A DNA stretch of 64,000 bases from Mycobacterium sp. ITM-2016-00316 (GTDB taxonomy: Bacteria > Actinomycetota > Actinomycetes > Mycobacteriales > Mycobacteriaceae): assembly GCF_002968335.2 (NCBI RefSeq), contig NZ_CP134398.1, forward strand, positions 3,162,001 through 3,226,000, given 5' to 3'. The translations under genes and the position numbers were made by a program. Below, piece after piece: positions 1 through 9,020 of the stretch. The notes under the pieces are model-generated. The model searched no databases, was not told the DNA's origin, and saw only the letters and a program-made list of their open reading frames with translations. Within the stretch, counting starts at the first letter, position 1; every line of letters starts with the position of its first letter.

Positions 1-485
1 TCGGCGCAGCGGATGTGTCGCTGATGCAGCGGCTGGTCGACATCCTCGGCACCACCCGGCACCGCTTCATCGTCAGCAAGGGTCCACAGGCGGACAAGAT
101 CACGCTGGCCGCCAACATGGTCGGCGCGCAGATGCTGCCGCAGACCAGGATCATCCCACTGGTGGACGCCGTGATCTCGCACGGCGGCAACAACACCACG
201 ACCGAGGCGCTGCATTTCGGGAAGCCGCTGATCGTGCTCCCGCTGTTCTGGGATCAGTACGAGAATGCCCAGCGCATTGACGAATTGAAGCTGGGCGTGC
301 GGTTGGACACCTACCATTTCGCCGATGCCGAGCTGACCGGTGCCCTGGACCGGGTCCTGGCCGATCAGGAACTGCGCGACAGGGTGTCCGCGATCGGTGC
401 GGCCGTTCGCGAGCGTGACGGCCTCAGCGTGGCCGCCGACGTCATCGAGCGCGCCGGTGTGTCCCATCTGAGCACCTCCGGCTGA
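1..485 (+). CDS. Glycosyltransferase, MGT/UGT type (5' end outside window)
   Basis: The frame is open from base 3 to a TGA at 483-485, so only the C-terminal part (about 160 residues) is present. It carries the sugar-nucleotide binding signature of the UGT/macrolide-glycosyltransferase (GT1) fold: an H-G-G-N-N-T-T-T-E-A stretch followed by P-L-F-W-D-Q-Y-E-N-A. Members transfer a sugar from a nucleotide donor to a small acceptor in the cytosol. The next gene starts 3 nt later, so the gene is probably co-transcribed with the kinase and SIS protein. Acceptor and donor cannot be told from this fragment. Confidence 0.85.
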   Translation, partial: GAADVSLMQRLVDILGTTRHRFIVSKGPQADKITLAANMVGAQMLPQTRIIPLVDAVISHGGNNTTTEALHFGKPLIVLPLFWDQYENAQRIDELKLGVRLDTYHFADAELTGALDRVLADQELRDRVSAIGAAVRERDGLSVAADVIERAGVSHLSTSG

Positions 486-488
486 TTC

Positions 489-1691
489 GTGCAGTCCGCT
501 GTCGATCTCCTCACACTCGATGAGGGCCACGCGCTGGCGATCATCGAGCTCGACGGATCCTTGTCGGCAGTTCCCGTGGTCGGCACACCGGGCGACTGGC
601 AACGCGCGACGGCAGGCGACGGCACCGCCGACGCGCTGGTCCGCCTGCTCGCACAGGCCCCCGGGCATTCGTCGCACGGCCGGTTTTCGGTGGTGTCGTG
701 GACCGACCGGTACCTGCCGGGCAGCGAACGGCCGATCACCGTCGACCAGACCAACGAGTCGGTCATCGTCGGCGAGCAGGCTGTGGTGAAGTGGGCGACC
801 CACCTGCAGCCCGGGCCGCATCCCGCCCCGGGCAGGCTGGCGGCCCTGACCGCCGCCGGGTTCACGGCCATGCCAACCCCGTGGGGGGTGGTCACCTGGA
901 CGCCGGAGCACGGCGATGAAACTCTGGTCGCGACGGTGAACGGTTATCTCCCCGGCGCGGTCGACGGCTGGACCTGGGCGAAGGACCTGTTCATCGACGC
1001 GGCCCGCAGCGGTGATCTGACCGCGGTGGCTGCCACGTCGCGCGCCCTGGGCGCCGTGGTCGCCGACCTCCACACGTCGTTGCTCGGAACGTCGAGCCGA
1101 TCCACATCCCACGACGCACAACGCTGGCGCGACGGTGCGTTCGACACGTTGGCGCAGGCGCGCCTGCTGGCCGGTCCGGCCAATGCGCTGCTGCTCACCG
1201 AGCATGCCGAGGACATCGAACGCATCCTGGACGGTCTGTCCGGGCTGGTGGATGTGCCGGTGCTCGATGCACACGGTGACCTGCACGTCGGTCAGGTGCT
1301 GCGCGCCGACGATCTGCTGGTCATCACCGACTTCGACGGCAATCCGGTGCTCCCGCCGGCCGAACGCGTCCTGCCCGTCCCGGCTGCCGTCGACCTCGCC
1401 GGCATCATGCAGTCGCTGTCACACGTCGCCATCGTCGCCGCCACACGCGGTGAGCTCGAACCCGAGACGCTCACCGAGGTCGACGGGGTGTCGCGGGCGG
1501 AGTTGTACGGGGCCTACCTCGACAGGCTGACGCAGGACGGGCACGCAGACCTGCACATCGACAGCGCCCTCGACCCCTTCCGCCTGCAACAGGTGCTCCG
1601 CGAGATCGTCTACGCGGGACGCCATCTACCGCGTTGGATGTACGTCCCAGACGCGGCGCTACCCGCCCTTCTCACCGAAATGAGCCGATGA
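489..1691 (+). CDS. Aminoglycoside-phosphotransferase-fold sugar kinase, glucosamine-kinase-like
   Basis: This 400-residue protein starts at GTG 489. It has the Brenner-type kinase loop D-A-H-G-D-L-H near residues 260-266 and the metal-binding D-F-D-G near 280. This is the arrangement of mycobacterial maltokinase and of the actinobacterial glucosamine kinases. The N-terminus resembles the cap domain of that family rather than classical aminoglycoside phosphotransferases. It overlaps the following SIS-domain gene by an ATGA, implying coupled translation. A kinase beside a sugar-phosphate SIS protein fits phosphorylation of an amino sugar; that pairing is recalled for actinobacterial GlcN kinases. 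Maltokinase is the main alternative. Confidence 0.7.
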   Translation: MQSAVDLLTLDEGHALAIIELDGSLSAVPVVGTPGDWQRATAGDGTADALVRLLAQAPGHSSHGRFSVVSWTDRYLPGSERPITVDQTNESVIVGEQAVVKWATHLQPGPHPAPGRLAALTAAGFTAMPTPWGVVTWTPEHGDETLVATVNGYLPGAVDGWTWAKDLFIDAARSGDLTAVAATSRALGAVVADLHTSLLGTSSRSTSHDAQRWRDGAFDTLAQARLLAGPANALLLTEHAEDIERILDGLSGLVDVPVLDAHGDLHVGQVLRADDLLVITDFDGNPVLPPAERVLPVPAAVDLAGIMQSLSHVAIVAATRGELEPETLTEVDGVSRAELYGAYLDRLTQDGHADLHIDSALDPFRLQQVLREIVYAGRHLPRWMYVPDAALPALLTEMSR

Positions 1692-2671
1692 AACCCGACG
1701 GATTCGCCACCGATCTCACCCGCAAGCCCGAGGTGCTGACCAAGCTGGGCGGTGCGCTGGCGACCCGGAACCCGTGGGCCGACGCCATTCCCGCCGACGT
1801 CAACCGTGTCGTGCTGCTCGGCATGGGCTCGTCGGCCTACGCCGGCGGGGTCGCGGCCGCACGTCTGCGCGCCCGCGGGATCTGTGCGGTCTCCGAGATC
1901 GCGTCCACGGAGCTGCTACCCCAGTGGGGGCCGGGCACCCTCGTGGTGGCCACCTCGGCGACCGGCGGATCGATCGAGACCCTCGATGCCCTGGAACGCC
2001 TCCATGGTTCGGCGCATACCGTGGCGTTGACCAACACCCCCGGGTCCACCATCACCACGCGCTGCAAAGAGACCGTCGAGTTGTTGGCCGAACCCGAAGT
2101 GGGTGGCGTGGCCTGCCGCAGCTACCAGCACACGTTGGCAATGTTGATGGCGCTCGAATGTCACCTCACGGGAACCCGCGCCGACGACCTGGTCACCGCC
2201 GTGGAGTCCGCGGCACGCGCGAGCGACTGGCTACTGTCCACCGAAAGCGACTGGCGACCCCCAGTTTCCGACCTGCTGCTCGGGGAGGCGGAGACGCATC
2301 TGGTGGCCCCGGCCCACCGTTTCGGCTCTGCCCAGCAGGGCGCCTTGATGTTTCGGGAAGGGCCCCGACGCTCGGCGATCGGCTGCGAGAGCGGCGACTG
2401 GAGTCATGTCGATGTGTACCGCACCAAGAACAGCGATCTGCGGATGCTCGTCTTCGCCGGGTCGAAATGGGAAGCCCAGATGGCCGAATGGACCGGGCCG
2501 CGCGGCACCACGGTGGTCGGCGTGGGCGGTGACGTGCCCAGTGCCACCCACACGGTGCGTTACCCCGGGGACGATGTCGACGATGTGCGCCTGCTGACCG
2601 AGACGCTCATTGCCGAACTGGTCGCGGCCCGGGACTGGCAGGCGGCGGCTCTGCCACCGTCTGAAATCTGA
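1688..2671 (+). CDS. SIS-domain protein (sugar isomerase/deaminase-like)
   Basis: The ATG at 1688 overlaps the kinase stop. The 327-residue protein has a SIS fold like the isomerase half of GlmS or AgaS, with an early G-M-G-S-S phosphate-binding stretch, an S-A-T-G-G-S segment and a second SIS-like half containing R-E-G-P-R. Such proteins bind phosphosugars and isomerise or deaminate amino-sugar phosphates. No glutaminase domain is present, so it is not GlmS itself. Gene order suggests it acts on the product of the upstream kinase. Substrate is inferred, not shown. Confidence 0.7.
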   Translation: MKPDGFATDLTRKPEVLTKLGGALATRNPWADAIPADVNRVVLLGMGSSAYAGGVAAARLRARGICAVSEIASTELLPQWGPGTLVVATSATGGSIETLDALERLHGSAHTVALTNTPGSTITTRCKETVELLAEPEVGGVACRSYQHTLAMLMALECHLTGTRADDLVTAVESAARASDWLLSTESDWRPPVSDLLLGEAETHLVAPAHRFGSAQQGALMFREGPRRSAIGCESGDWSHVDVYRTKNSDLRMLVFAGSKWEAQMAEWTGPRGTTVVGVGGDVPSATHTVRYPGDDVDDVRLLTETLIAELVAARDWQAAALPPSEI

Positions 2672-2680
2672 CGTCGTGCG

Positions 2681-2697
2681 CGTGACCATTGGTCACG
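2681..2697. terminator. Perfect 17-base palindrome between convergent genes
   Basis: CGTGACC, three bases, then GGTCACG give a perfect 8-bp-arm palindrome with one central base. It starts 10 nt after the SIS stop and overlaps the stop codon of the minus-strand transporter gene. It has no T-run. It may be a bidirectional U-less terminator or a protein site. Confidence 0.35.
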
Positions 2698-3997
2698 TCA
2701 CCCTGCCCACGGCCGTCAGATCAGATCCTCTGGTCTCCCTGATACGCCATATCGCGACCGCGGTGATCAGACCGCACCCCGCGGCCAGGACGACCAAGGG
2801 CACGCGCGTAACCCCATCAGCGAGTAGCGCGCTGGCGGCCAGCGGAGTGAACCCCGCCCCCAACAGCGCGGCGAGCTGGTAGCCCATAGAGGCTCCGGTG
2901 TAGCGGACTTCAGTTCCGAACATCTCGGACAACAGGGCTCCCAGCGGGGCAAACATCATGGACTGGATCAGCTGAGCGATCACCATCGCCGTGGTCAGAT
3001 ACACGTGGGATCGTGTGTCGACCAACACGTAGAACGGCCACGCGTACAGCATGATGGCGACTGCGCCGGCCAGGATGACCGGCCGGCGGCCCACATGATC
3101 AGACAGGGCCGAACATAGCGGGATCGCTACCAGCCCGGTCAACGATGTGAAAATCAGCGCCGTCATCACATCGGTGCGTTCGTAGCCGATCGCGGTCGCA
3201 TAGCTGATCATGTACGTGCTGATCAACGCCGTCAGTGCGAATGGGCCGATGCCCGCCGCACAGGCAAGGACGAGCGTCCGCGGATTCCGCAGGATGTCGA
3301 GAACCGGTAGCCGTGGTCCGCGTTCGGCGACGTCCTTCCTCGCCGCCTCGAACACGGGGCTTTCACTGATCGATATCCGCACATAGATCCCGATCGCCAG
3401 CAACAACACACTGACCAGAAAGGGAATACGCCAACCCCAGGACAGAAAGGAGTCGTCGGGAAGCAACGTGATCACCGTGACGACGGCAACCGAAAGCAGG
3501 GACCCGATCGGCGACCCCATCTGCATGAGGCCGTTCCAGAACCCGCGTCGGTGCGCCTCGGCGTGTTCGGTCACGATGAGTGTCGCCCCCGCCCACTCCC
3601 CTCCGATCGCCACCCCTTGGATGACCCGCAGCACCACCAGCAGGATCGGTGCCGCCACGCCGACCGCAGCGAAGGTGGGCAGTAGACCGATGAGGAAGCT
3701 GGCCGTACCCATGAGCACCATCGTGAGTACCAGCATCGATTTGCGCCCCAGGCGATCACCGAAGTGCCCGAACAGAATTCCGCCGACCGGTCTGGCCACG
3801 TATCCTGCCGCCAACGTGCCGAATGCGGCGATGGTGGCCACCGCGGGATTGGACTCGGGAAAAAACACCAAGCCGAAAGCCAGCGCGCTCATGGTGCCGT
3901 AGACCAAGAAGTCGTAATACTCGATAGCCGTTCCCAGCAAGCTGGACAGCGCCACCCGGCGAAGCCCGGCAGAGCCGGGCGCAACGACATCCCCCAT
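2693..3997 (-). CDS. MFS transporter, metabolite:H+ symporter (MHS) type
   Basis: The protein has 434 residues and about twelve hydrophobic helices. It has the loop 2-3 signature G-H-F-G-D-R-L-G-R-K and the N-terminal segment G-T-A-I-E-Y-Y-D-F typical of the MHS group (ShiA/ProP relatives), which import organic acids with protons. The ATG at 3997 is preceded by AGGAG at good spacing. It is the last gene of the SnoaL-SDR-transporter operon, 13 nt behind the SDR gene. Context makes an organic acid or steroid-derived acid a plausible substrate, but the sequence does not fix it. Confidence 0.85.
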   Translation of the reverse strand: MGDVVAPGSAGLRRVALSSLLGTAIEYYDFLVYGTMSALAFGLVFFPESNPAVATIAAFGTLAAGYVARPVGGILFGHFGDRLGRKSMLVLTMVLMGTASFLIGLLPTFAAVGVAAPILLVVLRVIQGVAIGGEWAGATLIVTEHAEAHRRGFWNGLMQMGSPIGSLLSVAVVTVITLLPDDSFLSWGWRIPFLVSVLLLAIGIYVRISISESPVFEAARKDVAERGPRLPVLDILRNPRTLVLACAAGIGPFALTALISTYMISYATAIGYERTDVMTALIFTSLTGLVAIPLCSALSDHVGRRPVILAGAVAIMLYAWPFYVLVDTRSHVYLTTAMVIAQLIQSMMFAPLGALLSEMFGTEVRYTGASMGYQLAALLGAGFTPLAASALLADGVTRVPLVVLAAGCGLITAVAIWRIRETRGSDLTAVGRVT

Positions 3998-4010
3998 CGA
4001 CAGTCTCCTG

Positions 4011-5474
4011 CTAGTTGGCGCTGGGTTGCTGTTCGATGGCGGGTGTCGGTGACACCTCCAGTTGTGCCAGAAAATGATTGCGCTCGGCCTGCCGGCGATA
4101 GCTGTGGGTGTCCCGTACGCATTGCGGACACCAATGCCCGCCTCGAAGCACCAGCTTCGGACTACCGTCGAACTCGTGCCCCTCGGCGCACCGCCAACTC
4201 AGCGCAGTGGTGACATCGCCGACCACCACCTCCGTGGAGACAAGTTGTCCGCCGCGGAAGTCTGCCACCGAGGCATAGTCGGAGGCATTCCACTCAGCGG
4301 TGTCTTTGGTTTCGTCGTAACCGTGATCGAGCCGAGCCGGAACCCGGCTGGGTCGCGGCGGCCAGAAGGTGCTCCAGTCCCCGATCTCGGACCATTGCCG
4401 TCGCGATCCGAAGTAGGCATTGACATGCGCCTCGTCATCGGACCTGATGAAGGCCATGGTACCGCGCGGCTTCACCGTCAGCGGTTTGAGAAAGAGGTTC
4501 TTGACCACCCACGGCGGCATCTTGCCGGCGATCTTCAACGACGGATTCCCGGCGACCGCACACGCCAGGGCGGCATCGAAGGTTCCCCCTCGGAAAGGCA
4601 CGAGCCTCTCAAGGTCGTCCGAGTCCGTGTACCACTGACCGTGGAAGTTCTGCGTCGCAAACCAGTTGCGGTCATACCACTTGCGGACATCACGTACACC
4701 GATCGCTGCCGTCATCCGGGTCTGGAGCTCCCAGTTCGTCAGCCGCCAGTCGACGCCCCCGCCGATGTTGTAGATGTCGCACCACACCTGCGAAGTCACC
4801 TCGTCCTCGCAGAGGTTGGCCACCAAACGCGCGGAGTCCTCGGCCGAAACCCATTCCATCACACCGCCGAAGGGAGAATGTGTCATGATCGGATCACGGA
4901 TGGCCAGCATGCCGGGATGAAAGATGCCCGTCTGGCGCAGCCAGACCCATTTCTGCAGGCCGGAGTCGACCAGAACCTTCTCGGCCTCGATCTTGCTTTG
5001 CCCGTAGCCATCGAAATGCGCGCACCGCAACGGATCTCCGATGCGTCCCCAGTGATGGGGCGGATTGCGATCGCCGGTCTGGGCCACGGTGCCTATGCCG
5101 ATGACACCGATCGACGACGGGTCTGGTTGGGCGTATACAGCCCGCACAATGTTGCGCATACTACCCACGTTGACCCGCTGGGCCAGTTCGGGATCATCGT
5201 CGCCGACAGGCGAAACGATGCCGCCCAGGTGCACGACGAAGTCCGCGCCACGTACGCAGGATTCGACCGCCGCGTAGTCGGTCAGATCGCCGAAGCGCAC
5301 CTCAAGGTTCGGCATGCCCTCGTAGTCCCGTATCGACGCGGTATCGCCCGGCGTCGGCAACACCAACGCCACGACGTCGAATCTATCGGCGCGGGAACGG
5401 AACTCATTCAGCGCAAATCGACCCCAATTGCCTGCCGCACCGGTCAAGAACACCCGGGTGCGCTTCGAAGTCAC
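4011..5474 (-). CDS. Extended SDR (epimerase/dehydratase-like) with C-terminal zinc-ribbon
   Basis: The 487-residue protein starts with GTG 5474, whose GTGA overlaps the stop of the upstream gene. The N-terminal Rossmann domain has T-G-A-A-G-N-W-G (residues 11-18) and a Y-G-Q-S-K catalytic pair near residue 160, as in extended SDRs. The last about 90 residues are not SDR. They contain C-A-E-G-H-E-F and, about 15 residues on, G-G-H-W-C-P-Q-C, a treble-clef or zinc-ribbon pattern. This fusion is unusual. It lies between a SnoaL-like gene and the transporter. It is likely an NAD(P)-dependent oxidoreductase; substrate unknown. Confidence 0.75.
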   Translation of the reverse strand: MTSKRTRVFLTGAAGNWGRFALNEFRSRADRFDVVALVLPTPGDTASIRDYEGMPNLEVRFGDLTDYAAVESCVRGADFVVHLGGIVSPVGDDDPELAQRVNVGSMRNIVRAVYAQPDPSSIGVIGIGTVAQTGDRNPPHHWGRIGDPLRCAHFDGYGQSKIEAEKVLVDSGLQKWVWLRQTGIFHPGMLAIRDPIMTHSPFGGVMEWVSAEDSARLVANLCEDEVTSQVWCDIYNIGGGVDWRLTNWELQTRMTAAIGVRDVRKWYDRNWFATQNFHGQWYTDSDDLERLVPFRGGTFDAALACAVAGNPSLKIAGKMPPWVVKNLFLKPLTVKPRGTMAFIRSDDEAHVNAYFGSRRQWSEIGDWSTFWPPRPSRVPARLDHGYDETKDTAEWNASDYASVADFRGGQLVSTEVVVGDVTTALSWRCAEGHEFDGSPKLVLRGGHWCPQCVRDTHSYRRQAERNHFLAQLEVSPTPAIEQQPSAN

Positions 5475-5953
5475 GGATCCACCCTCGTGTTGCGTTTGGC
5501 CGTGAGCTCTTCGGCGGCAAAAACGTCAAGCGATCCCACCGTGGCGCGGTTGTCCTTGATGCGCTCCACCAGTCGCCAGCGTCCGTCCCGGCGCTCCCAG
5601 CGATCGTGGTAGTCGCCAAGGGTATGGAACGTCAATTCCGGATTGCTGCGTGAAACATGGAGATCCTGCACATACGCCCGACTGACGGCACGGTCACCAT
5701 CGACGTCGACGTCGACGAGCACGTTCCCGATCAGGTGTTGGGTAGGGCCACAGTTGTCGAGGAATCCTCGAATCATCTCGATGATGGTGTTGCTGCCCTG
5801 CAGCGGACCGGTGCCGAAATCACCGACGGCATCGGCGGACAGAATTTCCGACATCCCATCCCAGTCGTGATAGTCCATTGCACGCGCGAACTGGATCAAC
5901 GCCCGTTCGATGTCGCGTTCAGCACGGAACTGGTCCATGTGTGCGCCCGTCAT
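5471..5953 (-). CDS. SnoaL-like/NTF2-fold protein
   Basis: This 160-residue protein has the alpha+beta cone-barrel pattern of the SnoaL/NTF2 superfamily. It starts with an A-M-D-Y-H-D-W segment and ends with the hydrophobic strand W-R-L-V-E-R-I. The superfamily includes ketosteroid isomerase, scytalone dehydratase and the bile-acid 7-alpha-dehydratase BaiE. The ATG at 5953 has a GAGGAG six bases upstream; an internal ATG at 5938 is the alternative. It is the first gene of its operon and divergent from a TetR regulator. A dehydratase or isomerase on a steroid is inferred from context. Confidence 0.7.
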   Translation of the reverse strand: MTGAHMDQFRAERDIERALIQFARAMDYHDWDGMSEILSADAVGDFGTGPLQGSNTIIEMIRGFLDNCGPTQHLIGNVLVDVDVDGDRAVSRAYVQDLHVSRSNPELTFHTLGDYHDRWERRDGRWRLVERIKDNRATVGSLDVFAAEELTAKRNTRVDP

Positions 5954-5966
5954 CCGATACTCCTCA

Positions 5967-5978
5967 CGACACTTGTCG
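5967..5978. promoter_or_regulatory. Candidate TetR operator
   Basis: CGACA-CT-TGTCG is a perfect 5-bp inverted repeat 14 nt upstream of the SnoaL-like start and in the divergent space facing the TetR gene. This placement fits a TetR-family operator controlling both directions. It is short and unproven. Confidence 0.35.
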
Positions 5979-6118
5979 GTTTACCCGGTGTCCTTATCGG
6001 CAATTTTGGGTGAGCCTGCGGCGGCGTGGGCGGCAATTGTCCGCTGGACGGAACAACGATGAGCCGCGACGGTCCCTCCCCCATAGCCTCGGGACGCCCA
6101 CGATCTCGCGGAGGAACC

Positions 6119-6775
6119 GTGCCCAACACCAACAATGTCGCCATCCTCAGCGCAATTGCCGACCCCGGCGACGTATGCGCGCTGAGCCCGATACGGCATC
6201 GCCGCCGCAGCAGTATCGTGACAGCTGCGCTTGCCCTTGCCGTCGATGGCTACGACGCCGTGGCACTGCGGGTGGTCGCGGATCGAGCCGGAGTCGCCAC
6301 TGGCACCGTTTATCAGTACTTTTCGTCCAAAGATGATCTGCTGATGGCGTGCTTTCACCGCTGGATAGTCACGAGCGAACTCGCGTTCCATCACGAAATG
6401 GCGCTCGTTGCCGACCCGGCCGCGCGATTGCATCGCGTCGTTCACCGCATGACCGAATCACTTTGTGCCGCAGGCGCATTTGCCGATGCCGTGTCTCGCG
6501 CCTACCTGTGTGCCGATCAGGCAGCCAATGCCAACGCCGAGCGGGCTCGCGATGCGCTCAGTCGGGTCTTTGCCGACATCGACAATTCGGATGGAACACC
6601 GAGGTCACCGCGTGACGTCAGTAGTCTGTTTGCCGACTGCTGGGTGATGAACGTCCTTTCGGTTGTCCACGGTCGAGTCACCGTCGAGGAACTACATCGA
6701 CGGTTGACCCGCACCGCGTCGGTCTTGATGGTCAGCACTGCGGCTGCGAGCGAGAGCGCCCGCCGCGGCGGCTGA
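6119..6775 (+). CDS. TetR-family transcriptional regulator (KstR-like HTH)
   Basis: A helix-turn-helix with V-V-A-D-R-A-G-V-A-T-G-T-V-Y-Q-Y-F sits near residues 55-75, like the KstR group, followed by a helical ligand-binding domain. About 218 residues follow from GTG 6119, which has GGAGG four bases upstream. ATG 6059 and GTG 6026 are upstream in-frame alternatives without a clear ribosome site. It is divergent from the SnoaL/SDR/transporter operon and converges with hsaF. It probably represses nearby catabolic genes and responds to a CoA thioester or steroid; ligand and targets are inferred. Confidence 0.8.
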   Translation: MPNTNNVAILSAIADPGDVCALSPIRHRRRSSIVTAALALAVDGYDAVALRVVADRAGVATGTVYQYFSSKDDLLMACFHRWIVTSELAFHHEMALVADPAARLHRVVHRMTESLCAAGAFADAVSRAYLCADQAANANAERARDALSRVFADIDNSDGTPRSPRDVSSLFADCWVMNVLSVVHGRVTVEELHRRLTRTASVLMVSTAAASESARRGG

Positions 6776-6777
6776 CT

Positions 6778-7836
6778 CTATGTTGTGGCGGCGGCCTCTT
6801 GTTCGCGTTTGATCTCCAGGGCGATGTCGATGAGTTGGTCTTCCTGGCCGCCGATCAGTTTGCGTTGCCCGGCGCGGTGCAACAACTGATGCGCCGGCAC
6901 ACCGTAGCGCTCGGACTGGCGGATGGCGTGCTTGAGGAAACTGGAATACACCCCCGAATACCCCATGATCAGCGCGTTACGGTCCAACAGGCATTCCGCG
7001 GGCATCGCCGGGGCCACGACCTCTTCGGCGGCATCGGCGATCTCGAAGAAATCGATACCGGTCTTCACCCCGATCTTGTCGAACACCCCGATCATCGCCT
7101 CCACCGGCGCATTACCCGCACCAGCACCGAACCGGCGGGTACTGCCGTCGATCTGCTTGGCCCCCGCACGCACCGCCTCGATGCTGTTGGCCACCCCCAG
7201 GCCGAGATTCTCGTGCCCGTGAAAACCGACCTGGGCGTCATCACCGAGCTCGGCGACCAGCGCGGCCACCCGATCAGCGACCTGGTCGAGCACCAACGCA
7301 CCCGCCGAATCCACCACATACACGCACTGACAACCCGCATCGGCCATGATCCGAGCCTGCGCGGCCAGCTTCTCCGGGGAGATGGTGTGACTCATCATCA
7401 AAAACCCGACCGTCTCCAACCCGAGCTCGCGGGCCAACCCGAAATGCTGGATCGACACATCGGCCTCGGTGCAATGCGTGGCGATCCGGCAGATCTCACC
7501 ACCATTGTTCTGCGCCTCCTTGATGTCCTCCTTGGTGCCCACACCGGGCAGCATCAAAAAGGCGATCTTGGCGTCCTTGGCCGTCTGCGCCGCGAGCTTG
7601 ATCAGTTCCTGCTCAGGAGTTTTCGAGAACCCGTAGTTGAAGCTCGATCCACCCAACCCATCACCATGGGTCACCTCGATGACCGGCACCCCCGCCGCAT
7701 CCAGCGCCGCGACGATCGAGCGCACCTCATCGGTGCTGAACTGGTGGCGCTTGTGATGAGACCCGTCACGCAACGACGTGTCGGTCATCCGGACATCCCA
7801 CACCGGGTTGAAGAAGATCTCGCCTGTGCCGCTCAT
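6778..7836 (-). CDS. hsaF: 4-hydroxy-2-oxovalerate aldolase
   Basis: This 352-residue DRE-TIM metallolyase has the N-terminal D-T-S-L-R-D-G-S-H motif (residues 19-27) and the metal-binding G-F-H-G-H-E-N near residue 200. These match BphI/DmpG/HsaF enzymes, which cleave 4-hydroxy-2-oxo acids to pyruvate and an aldehyde. In steroid breakdown the substrate is 4-hydroxy-2-oxohexanoate and the aldehyde, propanal, is channelled to HsaG. It follows hsaG with a 4-nt overlap. Its stop faces the TetR stop two bases away. The usual partner hydratase hsaE is absent from this operon. Confidence 0.93.
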   Translation of the reverse strand: MSGTGEIFFNPVWDVRMTDTSLRDGSHHKRHQFSTDEVRSIVAALDAAGVPVIEVTHGDGLGGSSFNYGFSKTPEQELIKLAAQTAKDAKIAFLMLPGVGTKEDIKEAQNNGGEICRIATHCTEADVSIQHFGLARELGLETVGFLMMSHTISPEKLAAQARIMADAGCQCVYVVDSAGALVLDQVADRVAALVAELGDDAQVGFHGHENLGLGVANSIEAVRAGAKQIDGSTRRFGAGAGNAPVEAMIGVFDKIGVKTGIDFFEIADAAEEVVAPAMPAECLLDRNALIMGYSGVYSSFLKHAIRQSERYGVPAHQLLHRAGQRKLIGGQEDQLIDIALEIKREQEAAATT

Positions 7837-8750
7837 GCCTGCACCCCTGTCCCTGCTGAAACTCGTTCGCGGGCGATTTCCTCGCCCACCTTGGTCGCCG
7901 CCGCGGTCATGATGTCCAGATTGCCGGCATAGGGCGGCAGGTAATCCCCGGCGCCCTCCACCTCGACGAACGTGGTGACCAGGTGGTTGCCGCCGTTGAA
8001 CACCGTCGGCTCGTCGAACTGCGGCTCATTGAGCAGCCGGTAGCCGGGCACGTAGGTCTGCACCTCGGCCACGACCTCCTTGATCGACGCGGTGATCGCG
8101 TCATGATCGGCGTCCTCGGGGATCGCGCAGAAAATGGTGTCGCGCATGATCATCGGCGGATCCGCCGGGTTCAAGATGATGATCGCCTTACCCGAGCGCG
8201 CCCCACCGATATCGCGCACACCCGCACTGGTGGTCTTGGTGAACTCATCGATATTGGCCCGCGTCCCCGGACCCGCCGAAGCACTCGACACCGATGCCAC
8301 GATCTCGGCATAGGACACATCCACCACCCGAGACACCGCATACACCATCGGGATGGTCGCCTGCCCACCACAGGTCACCATGTTCACATTCGGCGCATCC
8401 AGATGCGCCCGCAGATTCGCCGGCGGAATCACCCCCGGCCCCACCGCCGCAGGCGTCAGATCGATCGCGGTGATCCCCGCCTCGGCATACCGCGGCGCGG
8501 CATCACGATGCACATAAGCACTGGTCGCCTCGAACACGATATCGGGACGCTCGGACTGGCCCAGCAGCCAATCCACCCCCTCATGGGAGGTCTCCAACCC
8601 AAGCTTGCGGGCACGGGCCAGACCCTCAGACGCCGGATCGATCCCGATCATCCAACGCGGCTCCAGCCACTCCGAACGCAACAACTTGTACAGCAGATCG
8701 GTGCTGATATTGCCCGACCCCACAATCGCAACACTCAACTTCTCAGCCAT
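7833..8750 (-). CDS. hsaG: Acetaldehyde/propanal dehydrogenase (acylating)
   Basis: The 305-residue protein has a Rossmann N-terminus (A-I-V-G-S-G-N-I) and a catalytic cysteine at residue 127 in V-T-C-G-G-Q-A. This matches the DmpF/BphJ/HsaG family, which turns the aldehyde from HsaF into acyl-CoA with NAD and CoA. The ATG at 8750 has AGGAG upstream. It is the first gene of a two-gene operon with hsaF. In the canonical mycobacterial operon hsaE precedes hsaG; here it does not. The 270-nt divergent space to hsaD carries a copy of the recurring palindrome. Confidence 0.93.
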   Translation of the reverse strand: MAEKLSVAIVGSGNISTDLLYKLLRSEWLEPRWMIGIDPASEGLARARKLGLETSHEGVDWLLGQSERPDIVFEATSAYVHRDAAPRYAEAGITAIDLTPAAVGPGVIPPANLRAHLDAPNVNMVTCGGQATIPMVYAVSRVVDVSYAEIVASVSSASAGPGTRANIDEFTKTTSAGVRDIGGARSGKAIIILNPADPPMIMRDTIFCAIPEDADHDAITASIKEVVAEVQTYVPGYRLLNEPQFDEPTVFNGGNHLVTTFVEVEGAGDYLPPYAGNLDIMTAAATKVGEEIARERVSAGTGVQA

Positions 8751-8893
8751 ATGCGGCTCCTATTCGAAAGAAAGACGAACCGAACCGAACCGGGCGACCC
8801 GTCTCGGCACTGCCTCGCGAGACGACCGTCGACACCGATCGGGCGGCGTTCACATCATTCTGCTTCGCTGCGCACACAGGTAAACCGCCACGT

Positions 8894-8904
8894 CCACTCA
8901 ACGG
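8894..8904. promoter_or_regulatory. Recurring palindrome in the hsaG/hsaD divergent space
   Basis: CCACTCAACGG matches the shared consensus CCRSTSASCGG at 10 of 11 positions. It would place a minus-strand start about 46 nt away near 8848, giving hsaG a leader of about 98 nt. For hsaD it lies 116 nt before the ATG, further than in other promoters. An inverted repeat CGTCTC/GAGACG at 8800-8824 is also present in this space. Confidence 0.45.
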
Positions 8905-8966
8905 AAGTCGGATCATTCACACGACAGCGGGTTGCGCATGCCCACATGCCGATGTCGTCGGGTATC

Positions 8967-8977
8967 CCGCTCGTTGG
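8967..8977 (+). promoter_or_regulatory. Weak copy of the recurring palindrome before hsaD
   Basis: CCGCTCGTTGG matches the consensus at 8 of 11 positions and ends 43 nt before the hsaD ATG. A TGGAAT hexamer ends 6 nt before that ATG, as expected for a leaderless -10. The match alone could be chance; the distance is what makes it worth noting. Confidence 0.3.
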
Positions 8978-9020
8978 CACCGCCAGTACCTTTCCGGACG
9001 CCATCGTGTGGAATCGCGGT

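Noticed and set aside
4062..5612. A long open frame on the plus strand opposite the SDR gene.
   Set aside because: It is the antisense of a well-conserved SDR with clear motifs; long antisense frames are common in GC-rich DNA and the product has no recognisable domain.
5985..5995. AAGGACACCGG (minus strand) as a copy of the shared motif before the SnoaL-like gene.
   Set aside because: It matches only 8 of 11 and would place the start near 5939, inside the gene when the well-supported ATG 5953 with its ribosome site is used.
8776..8790. Three tandem CGAAC repeats upstream of hsaG.
   Set aside because: Too short and in a single place; no second copy or symmetry to suggest a site.
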